64,000 nucleotides of DNA from Pontibacter vulgaris (GCF_022758145.1 NZ_JAJVDH010000002.1:620001-684000); one strand, 5' to 3'; positions 1-10,100 are shown, numbered from the stretch's first letter. Notes: generated from the sequence alone by a model not told the origin. Translations and numbers: made by a program.

Positions 1-168
1 TTGAAAGAACAATTAGCTGCCGCCACAGATCCTGCACAGATCTCGCACCTGGAAGAAACCATGTTCTTTGTAAACGCTTCGCGCGCATTGCTTGCCCTTG
101 TATTCCTGAGCCTTGCGCTGCTGGTTTACATTGCTTATAAAAAACGAGTTAGAGAAGGAAGAATTTAA
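1..168 (+). CDS. C-terminal end of a membrane transporter, probably a sodium:neurotransmitter symporter (NSS) family protein (partial)
   Basis: The reading frame is open from the window edge and ends at TAA 166-168, giving 55 visible residues. They comprise a short acidic, Ala-rich loop, one hydrophobic segment of about 20 residues, and a basic tail (YKKR, then VREGR), as expected for the last transmembrane helix and cytosolic tail of a polytopic transporter. The gene begins outside the window. The next gene, 4 bases downstream, resembles the small MetS-like subunit that accompanies NSS transporters. That pairing is the main reason for the family guess; the visible part alone does not prove it. 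Confidence 0.45.
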   Translation: MKEQLAAATDPAQISHLEETMFFVNASRALLALVFLSLALLVYIAYKKRVREGRI

Positions 169-172
169 TCTT

Positions 173-328
173 ATGAATACGTCTGCACTTATTATCATGC
201 TTACCACCTTAACACTGGTAACCGGATTAACGTTATACTTCTTCGCCAGGGTTTTAAAGACTCCACCAAAGCCGGAGCCTGACTCGTACCTCGACAACGA
301 CGACGAGCTTGGCCGCCAGGCTTTATAG
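173..328 (+). CDS. Small single-pass membrane protein, MetS-like transporter subunit
   Basis: This 51-residue protein starts MNTSALI, has one membrane helix (about residues 4-25), and ends in an acidic tail rich in Pro, Asp and Glu. Its start ATG is 4 bases after the stop of the upstream transporter fragment, and a purine-rich AGAAGGAAG (about 151-163) lies just before it. Small proteins with an MNTSA-type start and one helix are known as MetS-type small subunits of NSS transporters (MetP/MetS). The assignment rests on size, start and linkage. An unrelated small membrane protein remains possible. Confidence 0.5.
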   Translation: MNTSALIIMLTTLTLVTGLTLYFFARVLKTPPKPEPDSYLDNDDELGRQAL

Positions 329-341
329 TTACCCAGACTGA

Positions 342-1292
342 ATGAATAAAATAAAGCGCATTATACGCCGGTACTTTGGTTTTTCGCAACGCGAGGTAAA
401 CGGGTTTTTGCTGCTTATACTTCTAATGGTGCTGCTTACGGCAGCACCATTTTTATTTTCTATACTTTACCAGCCAGATGCAAGTAAACATACTGCCGCC
501 TCAGACCAGCGCATGTTAGACAGCCTGGTGGCGCAACTCGAAGCGAGGCAGCCGGAAAAAGGCTACCGGAGTAAGTATAATTTCCCTGCAGTTGCATTGC
601 ATCCGTTTAACCCGAACGAGCTTACTGTGGAGCAGTGGCAGGCATTAGGGTTGCCAAAATACATGGCACAGCGCATACTCAACTACCGCAATAAAGTAGG
701 CGATTTTACTTACAAAGCTGAATTAGGTAAGATTTATGGGTTGCCGGATTCCACATTCAGAAAGCTGTACCCCTACATACAATTGCCTGAAGACCGGCCA
801 TCAAAGTATAAAACCGGCCAGGCTTACGTGAGCAACACCACACGCCCTGCCTGGAACAATAACCGCTACCCGCGAGAAAAATTTATACTTGCACCCTTCG
901 ACATTAACACCGCCGATACTACCAAACTGAAACAGATACGCGGTATTGGCAGCAAACTATCGGCTCGTATTATTAAGTACAGAGATAAGCTAGGAGGTTT
1001 TCATAGTATGGCGCAGCTGAAGGAAGTATATGGCCTGCAACCTGATGTGGTAGATAGCTTAGTAAAGTATAGCTACGTGCGGGCTGCACAGGCAAGTATA
1101 AACGGGCTTTCTCTGAATAAAGCTACTGTAGAACAACTGAATGCACACCCCTATATTTCACCGAATGTAGCGAGGGCCATTGTAGCTTACCGGCAACAGC
1201 ACGGCGAGTATAAAGCGCTGGAAGAAGTGCGAAATGTAAAGATCGTGTCGCAGGAGTTGTATGATAAACTGAAGCCTTACCTGGTGTTGTAA
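342..1292 (+). CDS. Membrane-anchored helix-hairpin-helix (ComEA-like) protein
   Basis: 316 residues. A basic N-terminus is followed by one membrane helix (about 20-42) and a short linker. Three repeats of a helix-hairpin-helix unit follow at about 88-147, 186-245 and 256-314. The middle repeat is the most canonical: INTAD, then IRGIGSKLSARIIKYR, then GGF. Such tandem HhH modules bind DNA non-specifically in ComEA and related proteins. Here the fold would be held on the outer face of the inner membrane, or in the cytoplasm if the orientation is reversed. A role in DNA uptake or envelope-DNA contact is inferred only. It lies 13 bases after the small membrane gene, so it could be cotranscribed. 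Confidence 0.75.
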   Translation: MNKIKRIIRRYFGFSQREVNGFLLLILLMVLLTAAPFLFSILYQPDASKHTAASDQRMLDSLVAQLEARQPEKGYRSKYNFPAVALHPFNPNELTVEQWQALGLPKYMAQRILNYRNKVGDFTYKAELGKIYGLPDSTFRKLYPYIQLPEDRPSKYKTGQAYVSNTTRPAWNNNRYPREKFILAPFDINTADTTKLKQIRGIGSKLSARIIKYRDKLGGFHSMAQLKEVYGLQPDVVDSLVKYSYVRAAQASINGLSLNKATVEQLNAHPYISPNVARAIVAYRQQHGEYKALEEVRNVKIVSQELYDKLKPYLVL

Positions 1293-1300
1293 GTATAAAT

Positions 1301-1498
1301 CTAGAGGGAAATCTTTTTGAAAATGCTTCTGCCAGTAAAGAAGAGCCCCAGTAAACTGCCTAACAGTAATATACCGTTGCCTGCCAGATAGCCTTGACCG
1401 TACACAGACAGCCGCTCAAAATCAAGGGAAAGCACTGTGTTAGCTATTACCACAAAAAGTATGAGGAACACGCACAACAAAAATATTCTTACTTTCAT
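1301..1498 (-). CDS. Small two-helix membrane protein of unknown function
   Basis: This 65-residue protein starts at the ATG at 1496-1498 (MKVRIF). A TTG three codons upstream is in frame but a poorer choice. Two hydrophobic stretches, about residues 4-24 and 39-56, are separated by a short polar loop, and the tail is basic (KKISL). It converges on the helix-hairpin-helix gene, with 8 bases between the stops. I recognise no family. It may be a genuine small inner-membrane protein. Confidence 0.5.
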   Translation of the reverse strand: MKVRIFLLCVFLILFVVIANTVLSLDFERLSVYGQGYLAGNGILLLGSLLGLFFTGRSIFKKISL

Positions 1499-1542
1499 AG
1501 CAGGCAAATGTAAGGGGAAACGGATCCGTTTCCCCTCATTAT

Positions 1543-1836
1543 TTATTTTGTAACAGTTGTAGTAGTAGGAGTATAAATTCCGAATGTAAGACCAGCAATC
1601 AGACCATCAATAAAAGAATGCTCTGTTTTAACTGTATAATCTTTGGCGCCACCAGCCATTTCAACTGGATTTGACACGCTTACTGGTGCAAGGCCATACA
1701 CTACATAGTGGTTCATCTTTTTTACTTGTGTGCTACCTTGTGCGCCATTACCTACTACAGTTGTGTAAGTATAGCATGATGTTAACATAGAAGACATTAG
1801 CATCGCTGCTGCGAACATTTTTACTGTTTTTTTCAT
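1543..1836 (-). CDS. Bor/Iss-family outer-membrane lipoprotein
   Basis: 97 residues from the ATG at 1834-1836; an upstream in-frame start would add residues before the signal peptide. It begins with a lipoprotein signal peptide (MKKTVKMFAAAM...MLTSC) whose lipobox Cys is about residue 21. The body carries family features of lambda Bor and Iss: a VVYGLAPVS segment, a Val-Asn-Pro-x-Glu-Met element, a segment ending SFIDGLIAGLTFGIYTP, and a Thr-rich C-terminus. Bor and Iss proteins are small surface lipoproteins linked to serum survival in enterobacteria. In a free-living Bacteroidota the role is unknown. Confidence 0.7.
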   Translation of the reverse strand: MKKTVKMFAAAMLMSSMLTSCYTYTTVVGNGAQGSTQVKKMNHYVVYGLAPVSVSNPVEMAGGAKDYTVKTEHSFIDGLIAGLTFGIYTPTTTTVTK

Positions 1837-1949
1837 TTGGCTATAAATTAAGTTGAAAAACAGTCTCAAATATAGAAATTTTACTATTATAAATATAAAG
1901 CCAAATAGTTAAAAATTATTTAGTTCGCATAATGTGTTCAAAGTATACC

Positions 1950-2789
1950 CTAAGAAGTATAAGCCTTGGCCTGTATAAAAGTATAAAAGAATACAGCATT
2001 TGGGCTTTTGGCTACCAGGTGCATTTCCTGCTTTACTTTTTCGGCCAGCTCCTCGTCTACATAACCTGCTTCGAGTAACTGAGGTAATCCGCTGAGTAGT
2101 AGCTCTGTCCAGAAACCGATCATTTCGGCGCGTTTGGCAGGGTTTCGGTTATCGAGGTGGTAGGTCATGGGTTTTGTTTCGATGCGCTGGTAGCCTACAG
2201 ATTGTAGCAGGTTGCCTAGTTTAGCACCAACAAAGGGATCGCCGCTCATATCATACTGCAGATCGTTGAACCGCATCCAGTATTGCAGCACGCTTGGCGA
2301 GTATGGTTCCACAAAAAAGCTGGAGTTAAGCACTTCGGTTATCACAATCGGGCTGCCCGGTTTTAACACACGCCTAACTTCGGATAGCACCCGCGCCGGA
2401 TCCGGAATATGCTCCAGCACCCAGCATAGGAAAGCTCCGTCAAACTGAGACTGTGAAGAAAAATCCATATCCATGGCGTTGCCTTGCTGCAATTTATAAC
2501 GGCCTGTAGCGTATGGTATGTTTGCTAAATACTTCTCAGCCTGCTCTATCTGCCTATCAGAATAATCTAGGCCGGTAAGGAAAAGATGTGGATAACGACG
2601 CAGCAGAATCTCGGATTGCGCCCCAACACCGCAACCAACTTCGAGCAGGTTATTCACCATCGAGAAATCGATATCGGAATAGATCTTGTTCTCCATAAAA
2701 CGCGCCTGCTTGTAAAGGCGTGTTTGCTCTTCGGTGGAGTAGCCGTGTAAATATTTTTCTTCTGAGGGTTCTATAGATGTTGTTGCCAT
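1950..2789 (-). CDS. Class I SAM-dependent methyltransferase
   Basis: 279 residues. The Rossmann-fold SAM-binding motif I appears as LLEVGCGVGAQ at about residues 47-57. It is followed by the acidic motif II (GLDYS), a QGNAMDM-type motif III, and a segment ending WVLEHIPDP, which matches the Methyltransf_25/11 family. The C-terminal third probably forms the substrate cap. The start is an ATG at 2787-2789. The substrate (small molecule, lipid or quinone) cannot be told from sequence. The gene is isolated, with no obvious pathway partner. Confidence 0.85.
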   Translation of the reverse strand: MATTSIEPSEEKYLHGYSTEEQTRLYKQARFMENKIYSDIDFSMVNNLLEVGCGVGAQSEILLRRYPHLFLTGLDYSDRQIEQAEKYLANIPYATGRYKLQQGNAMDMDFSSQSQFDGAFLCWVLEHIPDPARVLSEVRRVLKPGSPIVITEVLNSSFFVEPYSPSVLQYWMRFNDLQYDMSGDPFVGAKLGNLLQSVGYQRIETKPMTYHLDNRNPAKRAEMIGFWTELLLSGLPQLLEAGYVDEELAEKVKQEMHLVAKSPNAVFFYTFIQAKAYTS

Positions 2790-2872
2790 AACAGCTCTGT
2801 TAAAAAATGTAATCTAAATTTTTAGATACGAGAGGAACGTACTCAGGGGCTTTAAATTTTATACCTGAAGGG

Positions 2873-4192
2873 TCAGGCTTTTGGGAAGTGGAAAGTGAAG
2901 GTAGTGCCTTCGCCTAAAACAGATTGTACCTTAAGTTTGATCTTGTGAAATTCTGCCACCGTTTTTACAATGGGTAGGCCCAGTCCCTGGCTTTCGCCAT
3001 CAGCTGCATGAAAGCGCTTAAAACGGTCGAAAATATGTGGCAATTGGTCCTCGGGTATACCTACGCCGGTATCTGTTATTGACAGCTCATAGCCTTTGCC
3101 AACAGCCCTGCCTTTTATAAAGATGCTGCCACCCGGCAGGTTATACTTTATAGCGTTATTAATAACATTAAACAGCATGGTATGCAGCAACGATTCGTTG
3201 CCTTGTTGTAGCGTCCAGTCTTCTTCTACATCTACTTGCAACGCTACTTCTTTAGCTTCAGCGCGTTCGCTTATTTCCTCTACTACCTCATCTGTCAACT
3301 GTTTCAGCTCCACAGCTTCGTTTTTAAGGTACTGCTCGTTTTCTATCCGTGAGATGAGTAGCAGCGTTCTTATGATGGTTTTTAAGCGGTGCAGTGTTTT
3401 CTGGTTTTCTACCAGTTTTACCAGTAAATGTTCCGGCACGGTTGGGTCGGCCAGCATATTTTCCTGCCGTGTCTGAAGTATAGAAACAGGCGTAAGCAGC
3501 TCATGCGATACGTTACCGATAAACTCCTTCTCTTTCAGGAAAGCAGCCTGAATCTGGCCCATCATATCGTTGATGGTATTATTAAGGTATAAGAAATCTT
3601 CTGTAGAGGTGTTAAGCCTGGCAGGGATAAAGGTGCTGGGGTGGCCAATGCGTTGTAAGCGTTTAATAATAAGCCGGAGTGGTTTTAGCAGTATCTTACT
3701 GAAAGCCAGGTCAACAAAAACTGTTGTAAGCACTACGGCCACCAGAAAGTATAAGGCATACTGTTGCAGTGTATTGGTGTTTTCGCCAATAGTGGCAATA
3801 CTGCGGCCTATTTCCAGCAGGTAATATTTGTTGTCAACTTCCAGCGTCAGGCTCAGCACGCGGTATTCTTCAATTTCGCCCTCAACTTTGCGCAGGCTGT
3901 TCTCGATCATATCCACCACCTGTACCGGCGAGTTTATCTGCTCCAGCGATATGAACTCTTCTTTCAGGAGGTTATAGCTACCATAGGCTCCGTTATCGCC
4001 TTCCGCAATAAAGGTTTCAATACCCTGCTTTTCAATCATACTGATCACCTTGTCCCGCTTTTGTAACAGGCGATCGTCGGTATTATGCAGGGCTACCCGG
4101 TGTATAATAAATGGCAGCAGCAACACCAGCAAAAGCAGGATAATGATTTTAGAAACAGCACTGAAGAGCGCGATCTTGGTCTGGAGCCGCAT
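2873..4192 (-). CDS. Two-component sensor histidine kinase
   Basis: 439 residues. There are two membrane helices (about 15-32 and 145-165) around a periplasmic sensor region of about 110 residues, followed by a HAMP-like linker. The dimerisation/phosphoacceptor domain has His230 in the H-box (NVSHELLTPVS). The HATPase_c domain shows an N box (NNAIKYN), G1 box (DTGVGIP), and G2 box (QGLGLPI). The gene starts one base after the stop of the response-regulator gene, so the two are surely cotranscribed and form a cognate pair. It is like the CusS/ArlS class in layout. The signal it senses is unknown. Confidence 0.93.
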   Translation of the reverse strand: MRLQTKIALFSAVSKIIILLLLVLLLPFIIHRVALHNTDDRLLQKRDKVISMIEKQGIETFIAEGDNGAYGSYNLLKEEFISLEQINSPVQVVDMIENSLRKVEGEIEEYRVLSLTLEVDNKYYLLEIGRSIATIGENTNTLQQYALYFLVAVVLTTVFVDLAFSKILLKPLRLIIKRLQRIGHPSTFIPARLNTSTEDFLYLNNTINDMMGQIQAAFLKEKEFIGNVSHELLTPVSILQTRQENMLADPTVPEHLLVKLVENQKTLHRLKTIIRTLLLISRIENEQYLKNEAVELKQLTDEVVEEISERAEAKEVALQVDVEEDWTLQQGNESLLHTMLFNVINNAIKYNLPGGSIFIKGRAVGKGYELSITDTGVGIPEDQLPHIFDRFKRFHAADGESQGLGLPIVKTVAEFHKIKLKVQSVLGEGTTFTFHFPKA

Positions 4193-4193
4193 A

Positions 4194-4871
4194 CTATGAC
4201 ACAGTTAACCGGTAGCCAACCCCACGTACTGTTTCGATCCAATCGGTTGGTATGTGGGCAGATAGTTTTTTGCGAAGGTTTTTGATGTGCACATCAATGT
4301 AGTTGGAGTCGTAATCATCCTCCAGTATGTTGCCCCAGATGTGTTCGGTCAGCTGCAACCTGGTAAGTATGCGGTTTTTGTGCAGAAGCAGGTAATGCAG
4401 CAGGTCGAACTCCTTTTTAGTTAATGATACATCTTTATCCTGGTAGCTCACCTTGCGGGCAGTGCTGTCGAGGTTAAAACCATGGAAAGAAAGTACAGAT
4501 GATTTAACCTTGAACTTGCGGCGCAATACAGCTTGCATGCGTGCATCCAGTTCGAGCAACGAGAAAGGTTTTGGCAGGTAATCATCGGCCCCAAGCCCGA
4601 GGCCTTTAATACGTTCTTCCAGAGAGCCACGCGCCGTAAGTATAATTACTGCCGGGTCGTGGTCCAGTTGTTTTGTTTCTTCCAGCAGGTCAAGGCCATT
4701 GTAATCGGGCAGGCCCAAGTCCAGAAGTATAAAATCATACAGGTTAACGGCAATCTTTTCAGAAGCATCGCGGCCGGTATGGGCCCAGTCGCAACGGTAG
4801 TGCTGCTGCGACAGGAAATGGACCAGTTCCGTTGCCAGGCTGGCTTCGTCCTCTACAATCAATACGTGCAT
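4194..4871 (-). CDS. OmpR/PhoB-family response regulator
   Basis: 225 residues. The receiver domain (1-120) has the acidic pair in VEDEA, the phosphorylatable Asp51 in LLDLGLPD, a conserved Thr (ILTAR) and Lys (PKPFS). A winged-helix DNA-binding domain occupies about 125-225, ending in the typical RGVGYRL segment. It is transcribed just ahead of its kinase, and the gene upstream (4907-5839) lies only 35 bases away on the same strand. That outer-membrane-like protein may therefore be part of the operon or a target of the regulator (inference). Confidence 0.95.
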   Translation of the reverse strand: MHVLIVEDEASLATELVHFLSQQHYRCDWAHTGRDASEKIAVNLYDFILLDLGLPDYNGLDLLEETKQLDHDPAVIILTARGSLEERIKGLGLGADDYLPKPFSLLELDARMQAVLRRKFKVKSSVLSFHGFNLDSTARKVSYQDKDVSLTKKEFDLLHYLLLHKNRILTRLQLTEHIWGNILEDDYDSNYIDVHIKNLRKKLSAHIPTDWIETVRGVGYRLTVS

Positions 4872-4906
4872 GGGTGCGTGCTTAGGTTATACTTCGGTTT
4901 ACAAAG

Positions 4907-5839
4907 TTAAAAGGTATAGCTTACATTAAGCGTATAAAATGACTGTGCCTTAGACTCGTCGCCTTCCAGCAGGTTTACTGGTATAGAATAACGCCAGGAC
5001 GGCTCTACTTCGAAACTACCCAGGTATATAACCAAAGGCACCTGGAAATCATAGTTCAGTACTTTGAATTTATGCTCCGTAGTGGTGGTTGTTTTAGTTG
5101 TTGTGGTGGTTGTGGTACCGCCATTATTATTATTTCCTTTGCCAGGTATAAGCGGGTCAAGTATGCCGCCCCCACCGCCGGTAGATGGGTTATTAATTAC
5201 CTTCTTTTGTTGCTCGGTGTGCGTTACTGAAAACTCCTGGGTACCTAACGTAATACTGATCTTCGGATCGAGGCCAACGATGCGTTTTCCTTTCCAGATC
5301 GGGTTTAGTGGAATATAGCGTGAGTTTTCCAGCACTACAAAGAGGTCGTTGCTGCCGCCAAATACATAGCTTGTTTTCAGGCCTGTAAGCAGGTATTTCC
5401 AGTCCAGGGTAGTATAGGCAGTAACGGCATTGGAAGTAACAGCCTTTACAAGCGGGGTATTTTTGCTGAAGAAAAACCGGGAGTAGCCTAAGTTAGCAGC
5501 TGCGCGTTTGCTGATACTGAAACTATAACCTACCGATAAGTCGGTTTCATCAATATAATCTTCTGTATTAAAAAGCTGGTAAGTGGTTGCCGAAGCCCAC
5601 AGGCCGGAGCGGTGTGTATAGGTAGCAGTAGCTGCCGCATACGGGTAACGGGTTGGGGTATTGCGCCCATAAAATGAAGAATTATTGGCGGTTTCAAGGC
5701 CCAGGGTCCACCAACCTTTTTTACTTACAGAATCAGCTGCAGCAACTGTGTCGGGCATAGCTGTTTCCGAAGCATGGGCAAGAACCGGCGTTAGTAGCAT
5801 CAACGCAAGCAGTATCTTTAAACTGGTTAGCTGTTTCAT
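4907..5839 (-). CDS. Secreted, probably outer-membrane beta-barrel protein
   Basis: 310 residues. It has a Sec signal peptide (cleavage near AHA-SE, about residue 23). Alternating hydrophobic/aromatic strands run throughout, and the chain ends in Phe (SYTF), as outer-membrane barrels do. Around residues 215-255 there is a low-complexity insert of Gly, Asn, Thr and Lys runs (a Thr7-Lys-Thr5 tract) that would sit in a surface loop. I recognise no family beyond the barrel-like look. The gene lies 35 bases upstream of the response-regulator gene on the same strand and may be cotranscribed. Confidence 0.6.
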   Translation of the reverse strand: MKQLTSLKILLALMLLTPVLAHASETAMPDTVAAADSVSKKGWWTLGLETANNSSFYGRNTPTRYPYAAATATYTHRSGLWASATTYQLFNTEDYIDETDLSVGYSFSISKRAAANLGYSRFFFSKNTPLVKAVTSNAVTAYTTLDWKYLLTGLKTSYVFGGSNDLFVVLENSRYIPLNPIWKGKRIVGLDPKISITLGTQEFSVTHTEQQKKVINNPSTGGGGGILDPLIPGKGNNNNGGTTTTTTTKTTTTTEHKFKVLNYDFQVPLVIYLGSFEVEPSWRYSIPVNLLEGDESKAQSFYTLNVSYTF

Positions 5840-5906
5840 TTTTAACGGGAAAATAAGCCGCTTCTGCTGGGGGCAGAGGCGACTTTGGTTAGCAGATTTT
5901 TGTTGC

Positions 5907-6800
5907 TTATTGCTTGCCTACTTTAATGGCTGAGCCAACTTTTACAGCACTTCCTACACCTACTTTAACAGGGCGGGTTGCGTTAGAAGCAGCACCAGTA
6001 ACTACTTTTACCGGGCGGCCAGCTCCACCTACAGGGCGTCCGACGCCTACAGCACCATTAACTCTTGCAGCAGTTTTAGTAGTTACCTTACCATCTACTT
6101 TTACTGGTTTTTCCTGGCGTTTTGCAGTTGCTACTTCTTTTACTTCCTGGCCTTTGGCACTACCGCTTGCTTCTGTACCCTGAGCTACTTCAACTACAGC
6201 ATCGCCGTGTGTTTCAGCTTTGGTCTTAACTTCTTTGGCAGCTTTGCCAGTTTTGTCTTTTGTATTCTGAGCAGTTTTAGCACCTGTCTGGATAGCAGTT
6301 TCTGTAGTTGCAGCGGCATCAGTTTTTACATTTACGGCTGCTTCTGTAGTAGTTTCTGTTGCCAGCGCAATGTTCTTGTTAGCTGTTTCTTTTACAAGCT
6401 GGCCTTTTGCTTTACCTGTTACTTCAGTGCTTTTAGCTACTTCAGCTACAGTCTGGCCGTGGTTGTCGATCTCTTTAGCAGCCTGTTCCTTTTTAGCAGC
6501 TTTTTCTTTTTTAGCTTTCTCTTTTCTCTTATTTTCTTTCTCAGGCTTTGTTTTTGGCTCCGGCTTATCGGCTTTAGCTTTTGCATCACCTTTAATGGCG
6601 GTCTCGCTTACCACAGTGCCTTTGCCATCAACAGCGGCAGTAGTAGAAGATTGTGCAGCAGTGCTTACACTTTTTCCGTGGTCGTTGGCCGAAACTTCTG
6701 TAGAAGTCTGTACGCCTGTATTTACTTTAGTTGTGTTTGTCTGAGCGAACGTAGTGGCTGCACTTAGTACAGCGATAGCTACAAGGGATAATTTTTTCAT
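5907..6800 (-). CDS. Secreted Ala/Thr/Lys-rich repeat protein of unknown function
   Basis: 297 residues with a signal peptide (cleavage after TTFAQ, about residue 20). The mature chain is low-complexity and mostly charged, predicted disordered or helical. Three degenerate repeats begin with a His-Gly step at about 39-60, 113-140 and 197-224. The last two share the pattern HGxxVxEVAxxTExxGxAKGQxVKE. A Lys/Glu stretch (about 80-112) and a Gly/Val/Lys-rich tail (245-297, GRPVK repeated) flank them. No enzyme motif is visible. The gene precedes the 310-aa barrel gene by 67 bases on the same strand. Confidence 0.6.
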   Translation of the reverse strand: MKKLSLVAIAVLSAATTFAQTNTTKVNTGVQTSTEVSANDHGKSVSTAAQSSTTAAVDGKGTVVSETAIKGDAKAKADKPEPKTKPEKENKRKEKAKKEKAAKKEQAAKEIDNHGQTVAEVAKSTEVTGKAKGQLVKETANKNIALATETTTEAAVNVKTDAAATTETAIQTGAKTAQNTKDKTGKAAKEVKTKAETHGDAVVEVAQGTEASGSAKGQEVKEVATAKRQEKPVKVDGKVTTKTAARVNGAVGVGRPVGGAGRPVKVVTGAASNATRPVKVGVGSAVKVGSAIKVGKQ

Positions 6801-6831
6801 TGTTCGTATTGTCTTTTTATAGTTTATGTGT

Positions 6832-6839
6832 CAAAACTA
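6832..6839 (-). promoter_or_regulatory. Candidate -7 promoter element for the 297-aa secreted protein
   Basis: On the minus strand this reads TAGTTTTG, an exact match to the Bacteroidota -7 form TAnnTTTG, 32 bases before the start codon. No clear TTG is found 19 bases upstream, so the -33 element is weak. The rest of the 326-base gap 6801-7126 holds AT-rich tracts (T-runs near 6870-6900), one TATACTC/TATAGT-rich stretch and one TATACTT copy; I see no gene in it. Confidence 0.35.
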
Positions 6840-7126
6840 TAATGTCAAGATGAAGAGAACATGAAGAACATATTTTTTTTGATTTTTTTTCAAATTTTTT
6901 TTCGGATCCTGATTTTCTCTACTCTAAAGCTATTTGATATACCTGCAAGCCGGTACTTGTTAAGACTTTGCAAAAACTAACGTTCAGCTTTATACTCTCT
7001 TATAGTATAGCAATTGCCGTTGTAGTATGCTGTTGCGTTATACTTCCAACTCACCACAATTAAAACTAACTTGCCTTTTTAGTTACAGACTATCGTTAAG
7101 AGTTTAGCGTTAGCCGATTACCTTAC

Positions 7127-10100
7127 ATGAAAAACATCCTCAAAAACTACCGGCGAAGACTTTTGAACCTTGGCCCCGGCAACAGGGCATTGGTACAATT
7201 GCGCCTTTCCGCTGAAATGCATGTGGATGTGCAGGAGTTCGATTTTCTTATAAACTCACCTGCTTTTAGTGTAATACAGCACCTGCTGGCCGGTAAAAAA
7301 AGAATCATTATAAGCCCTTTTGCCGATAGCCGCTTTGCACCGGTAGAGCCTGTTAGCCGCCGACTGCGCAATATTAAGAGGAAAGAGGAAATGATTTTTG
7401 AGGAGCGCGGCAGCCGGGAATTATACATTGGCTGGCCATTTGTGCACGGCAAATTCTCTGACGGAACCGCCGTGCGTTGTCCTTTGCTTTTTTTCCCGGT
7501 GGCGCTGCAGCTAAACGCCGCCCGCGAGTGGGAGCTGGTGCAGGACTCCTCGCAACCCCCGCACCTTAACCAAAGCTTTCTGCTGGCTTATGCCCATTAT
7601 AATAATGTACCGGTAGCAGAAGCATTGCTGGAACTGGACCTACGCACGCTGCCGCACCATCCGTTGGAGTTTCGCACAAAGTTGTATGAGCTGCTGAAAG
7701 AAAACCAGTTGGCTGTACATGTTGGGCGTGATTTTTTTACCGACCGCCTGAAGCATTTCCGGGAGTATAAAAAAGCAGATTATGAAGAAAACCTGAGACC
7801 TGGGCAGCTGCACCTGGAGCAGGAAGCCGTACTTGGCATTTACCCGCAGGCTGCATCCTACTTGCTGGCAGATTACGATGAGTTGCTGCTGCGCGATGGC
7901 CTGCACCAGATGGAAGATTTATTTCCGGCAGTGCCTTCCGAAAGTATAAACAGCACTACACAGGCGCAAAATACCTTTACCGCTTTTGATATAGATGCCT
8001 CGCAGGAAGCTGCACTGCAGCAGGTAAAACAAGGCAGGTCGTTGGTTGTGCAGGGCCCGCCAGGCACAGGTAAATCGCAGCTTATCTGTAACCTGGTTTC
8101 TGATTTTACTGCGCGTGGCAAAAAGGTTTTAGTGGTAAGCCAGAAACGTGCTGCCCTGGATGTGGTGCACCAGCGGTTGTCTGCAAAAGGCTTCGGTAAT
8201 TTTGCTGCTCTGGTGCACGATATCCATGCCGACCGGAAAAGCATTTACGCGCAGCTACAACTGCAGATAGACCAGGTAGAGGAATACCGGAAGCAAAACC
8301 TGGCCCTCAACAGCATTTACACCGACCGTACTTTTCTGGAGGTATGCCGAAGTATAAACCGATGCACGCAAAAGCTGGAGGCATTTAAACACGCGTTATT
8401 CGATACGAGCCGGTGCGGCTGGTCGGCAAAGGAGTTATACTTGCAAAGCAGCCTGTCGCAGTCTTACCTGCCATTGGGCAATAATTTCAGGCAATTTACC
8501 GCCGAAACTATAACTGACTTTATGCCACGCTTACGCCAGTATTTGCAGCGTGCTGATGTGTTGGAAGCGCCCGACTTTGCGCTAAAAGAACGGCGAAGTA
8601 TGCAAGGCTGGGGCTGGCCGCAACGCCAGGAACTGGAACAAACTATAAAAGAGCTGAACAGGAAGTATAACCAGGTTGCGCAAAGTATAACCGAGCTGAG
8701 CGGCTTTTCTTTTAAACCGGAAGATTTACCTCAAAGTATAGCCTCGTTGCCAACTATAACCGACCTGCAAAAGTTACTGGCCCAGCCAGAGGTATTACAG
8801 AACGTGTTGGTGCTTTCCCAGAAAACAACAGATGCCAAAGCGCTGGAACAGCAGATAATTCAGCTCAGAAAAGTATACACAGCTACCACCTTACCCGATG
8901 CAGTACTTCCTGCCGGTAAAACAGGCCAGGTACAGCAGGCTATTAAAGTATATGAACAGCAGCGCGGGCAATGGCTTAAAAGTATAAACTGGCACTTGAT
9001 CGCCCCGGAAAAGAAGGCGTTGAAAAATGCCCTTGCACTGTATGGTTGGGAACTGACGGAAGAGGCAGTAACTAAACTACAGGCACGATTACAGCTGCGC
9101 GAGCAAGCCGAGTCACTTTTGCAAAGCCTGAACCAAAGTATAAACAGCACCTTAACTGTAACCGATTCGCCTGAAACCATACTGCAGCAACTGAACTATG
9201 TGGAACAGGCAATACAGGGGCAGAAATTATTGCAGCAGCTACAAAAGGCAAAGGTGTTTTCCCAGAAACTTATACTTCAGCCAGGCTTAACGGCGCGTTT
9301 GCAACAGCTCGGCCAAAGTATAACACAACTCCAGAAAGACTATAGCCAATGGCTGCAATGGTTACCCGACATTCAGATTCGTCAGCTGCTAAACCAACCC
9401 GAGCACACTTCAAAACTTTTGCAGGCGCTGCAGCAAAACTTCGAACCGCTGGTTGCACACGATACCTTGCTGGCAACTTTTACAAAAGCAGAACAGGAAA
9501 TGGCGCAGCTTTTATTGGCGCAAAGTATAAATCCTGAGAAAGTAGATCTGGAAGCGCTTTTCCTGAATAGTGTGCAACTGGCCTGGCTGTATGAACTGGA
9601 GCAGCAACACCCCGAGCTTCGGATGCCATCCAGTGGCGACATGGAAAGCCTGGAGCAGGAACTGCAACGGCTACTGGAGGAAAAAAATCGTTTGAGCCAG
9701 GAAATCGTGTTATCAAAACTGCGCGAACAGACTTATACAAACATCGAATATAACCGCTTGGGCAATGCTGTAACGTACCGCAGGTTACATGCGCAGGTGA
9801 TTAAGAAACGTAGCCTTTATCCCATCCGAAAGCTTTTTACCTTGTTTTCAGAAGAGATACTGGATCTGGTGCCATGCTGGCTGGCCTCGCCTGATACGGT
9901 ATCGGCAGTGCTGCCGCTGGCGCAATGCTTTGACCTGGTTATATTTGATGAAGCATCGCAGTGTTATGCTGAGTCGGGCATACCAGCTATACTTCGTGGC
10001 AAACAAATAGTGGTGGCCGGCGACGAACAGCAGCTGAAACCATCTGACCTGTACCGCGCACGCTGGAACCCGGAAGGGGAAGAAGCAGAAGAATTAACTG

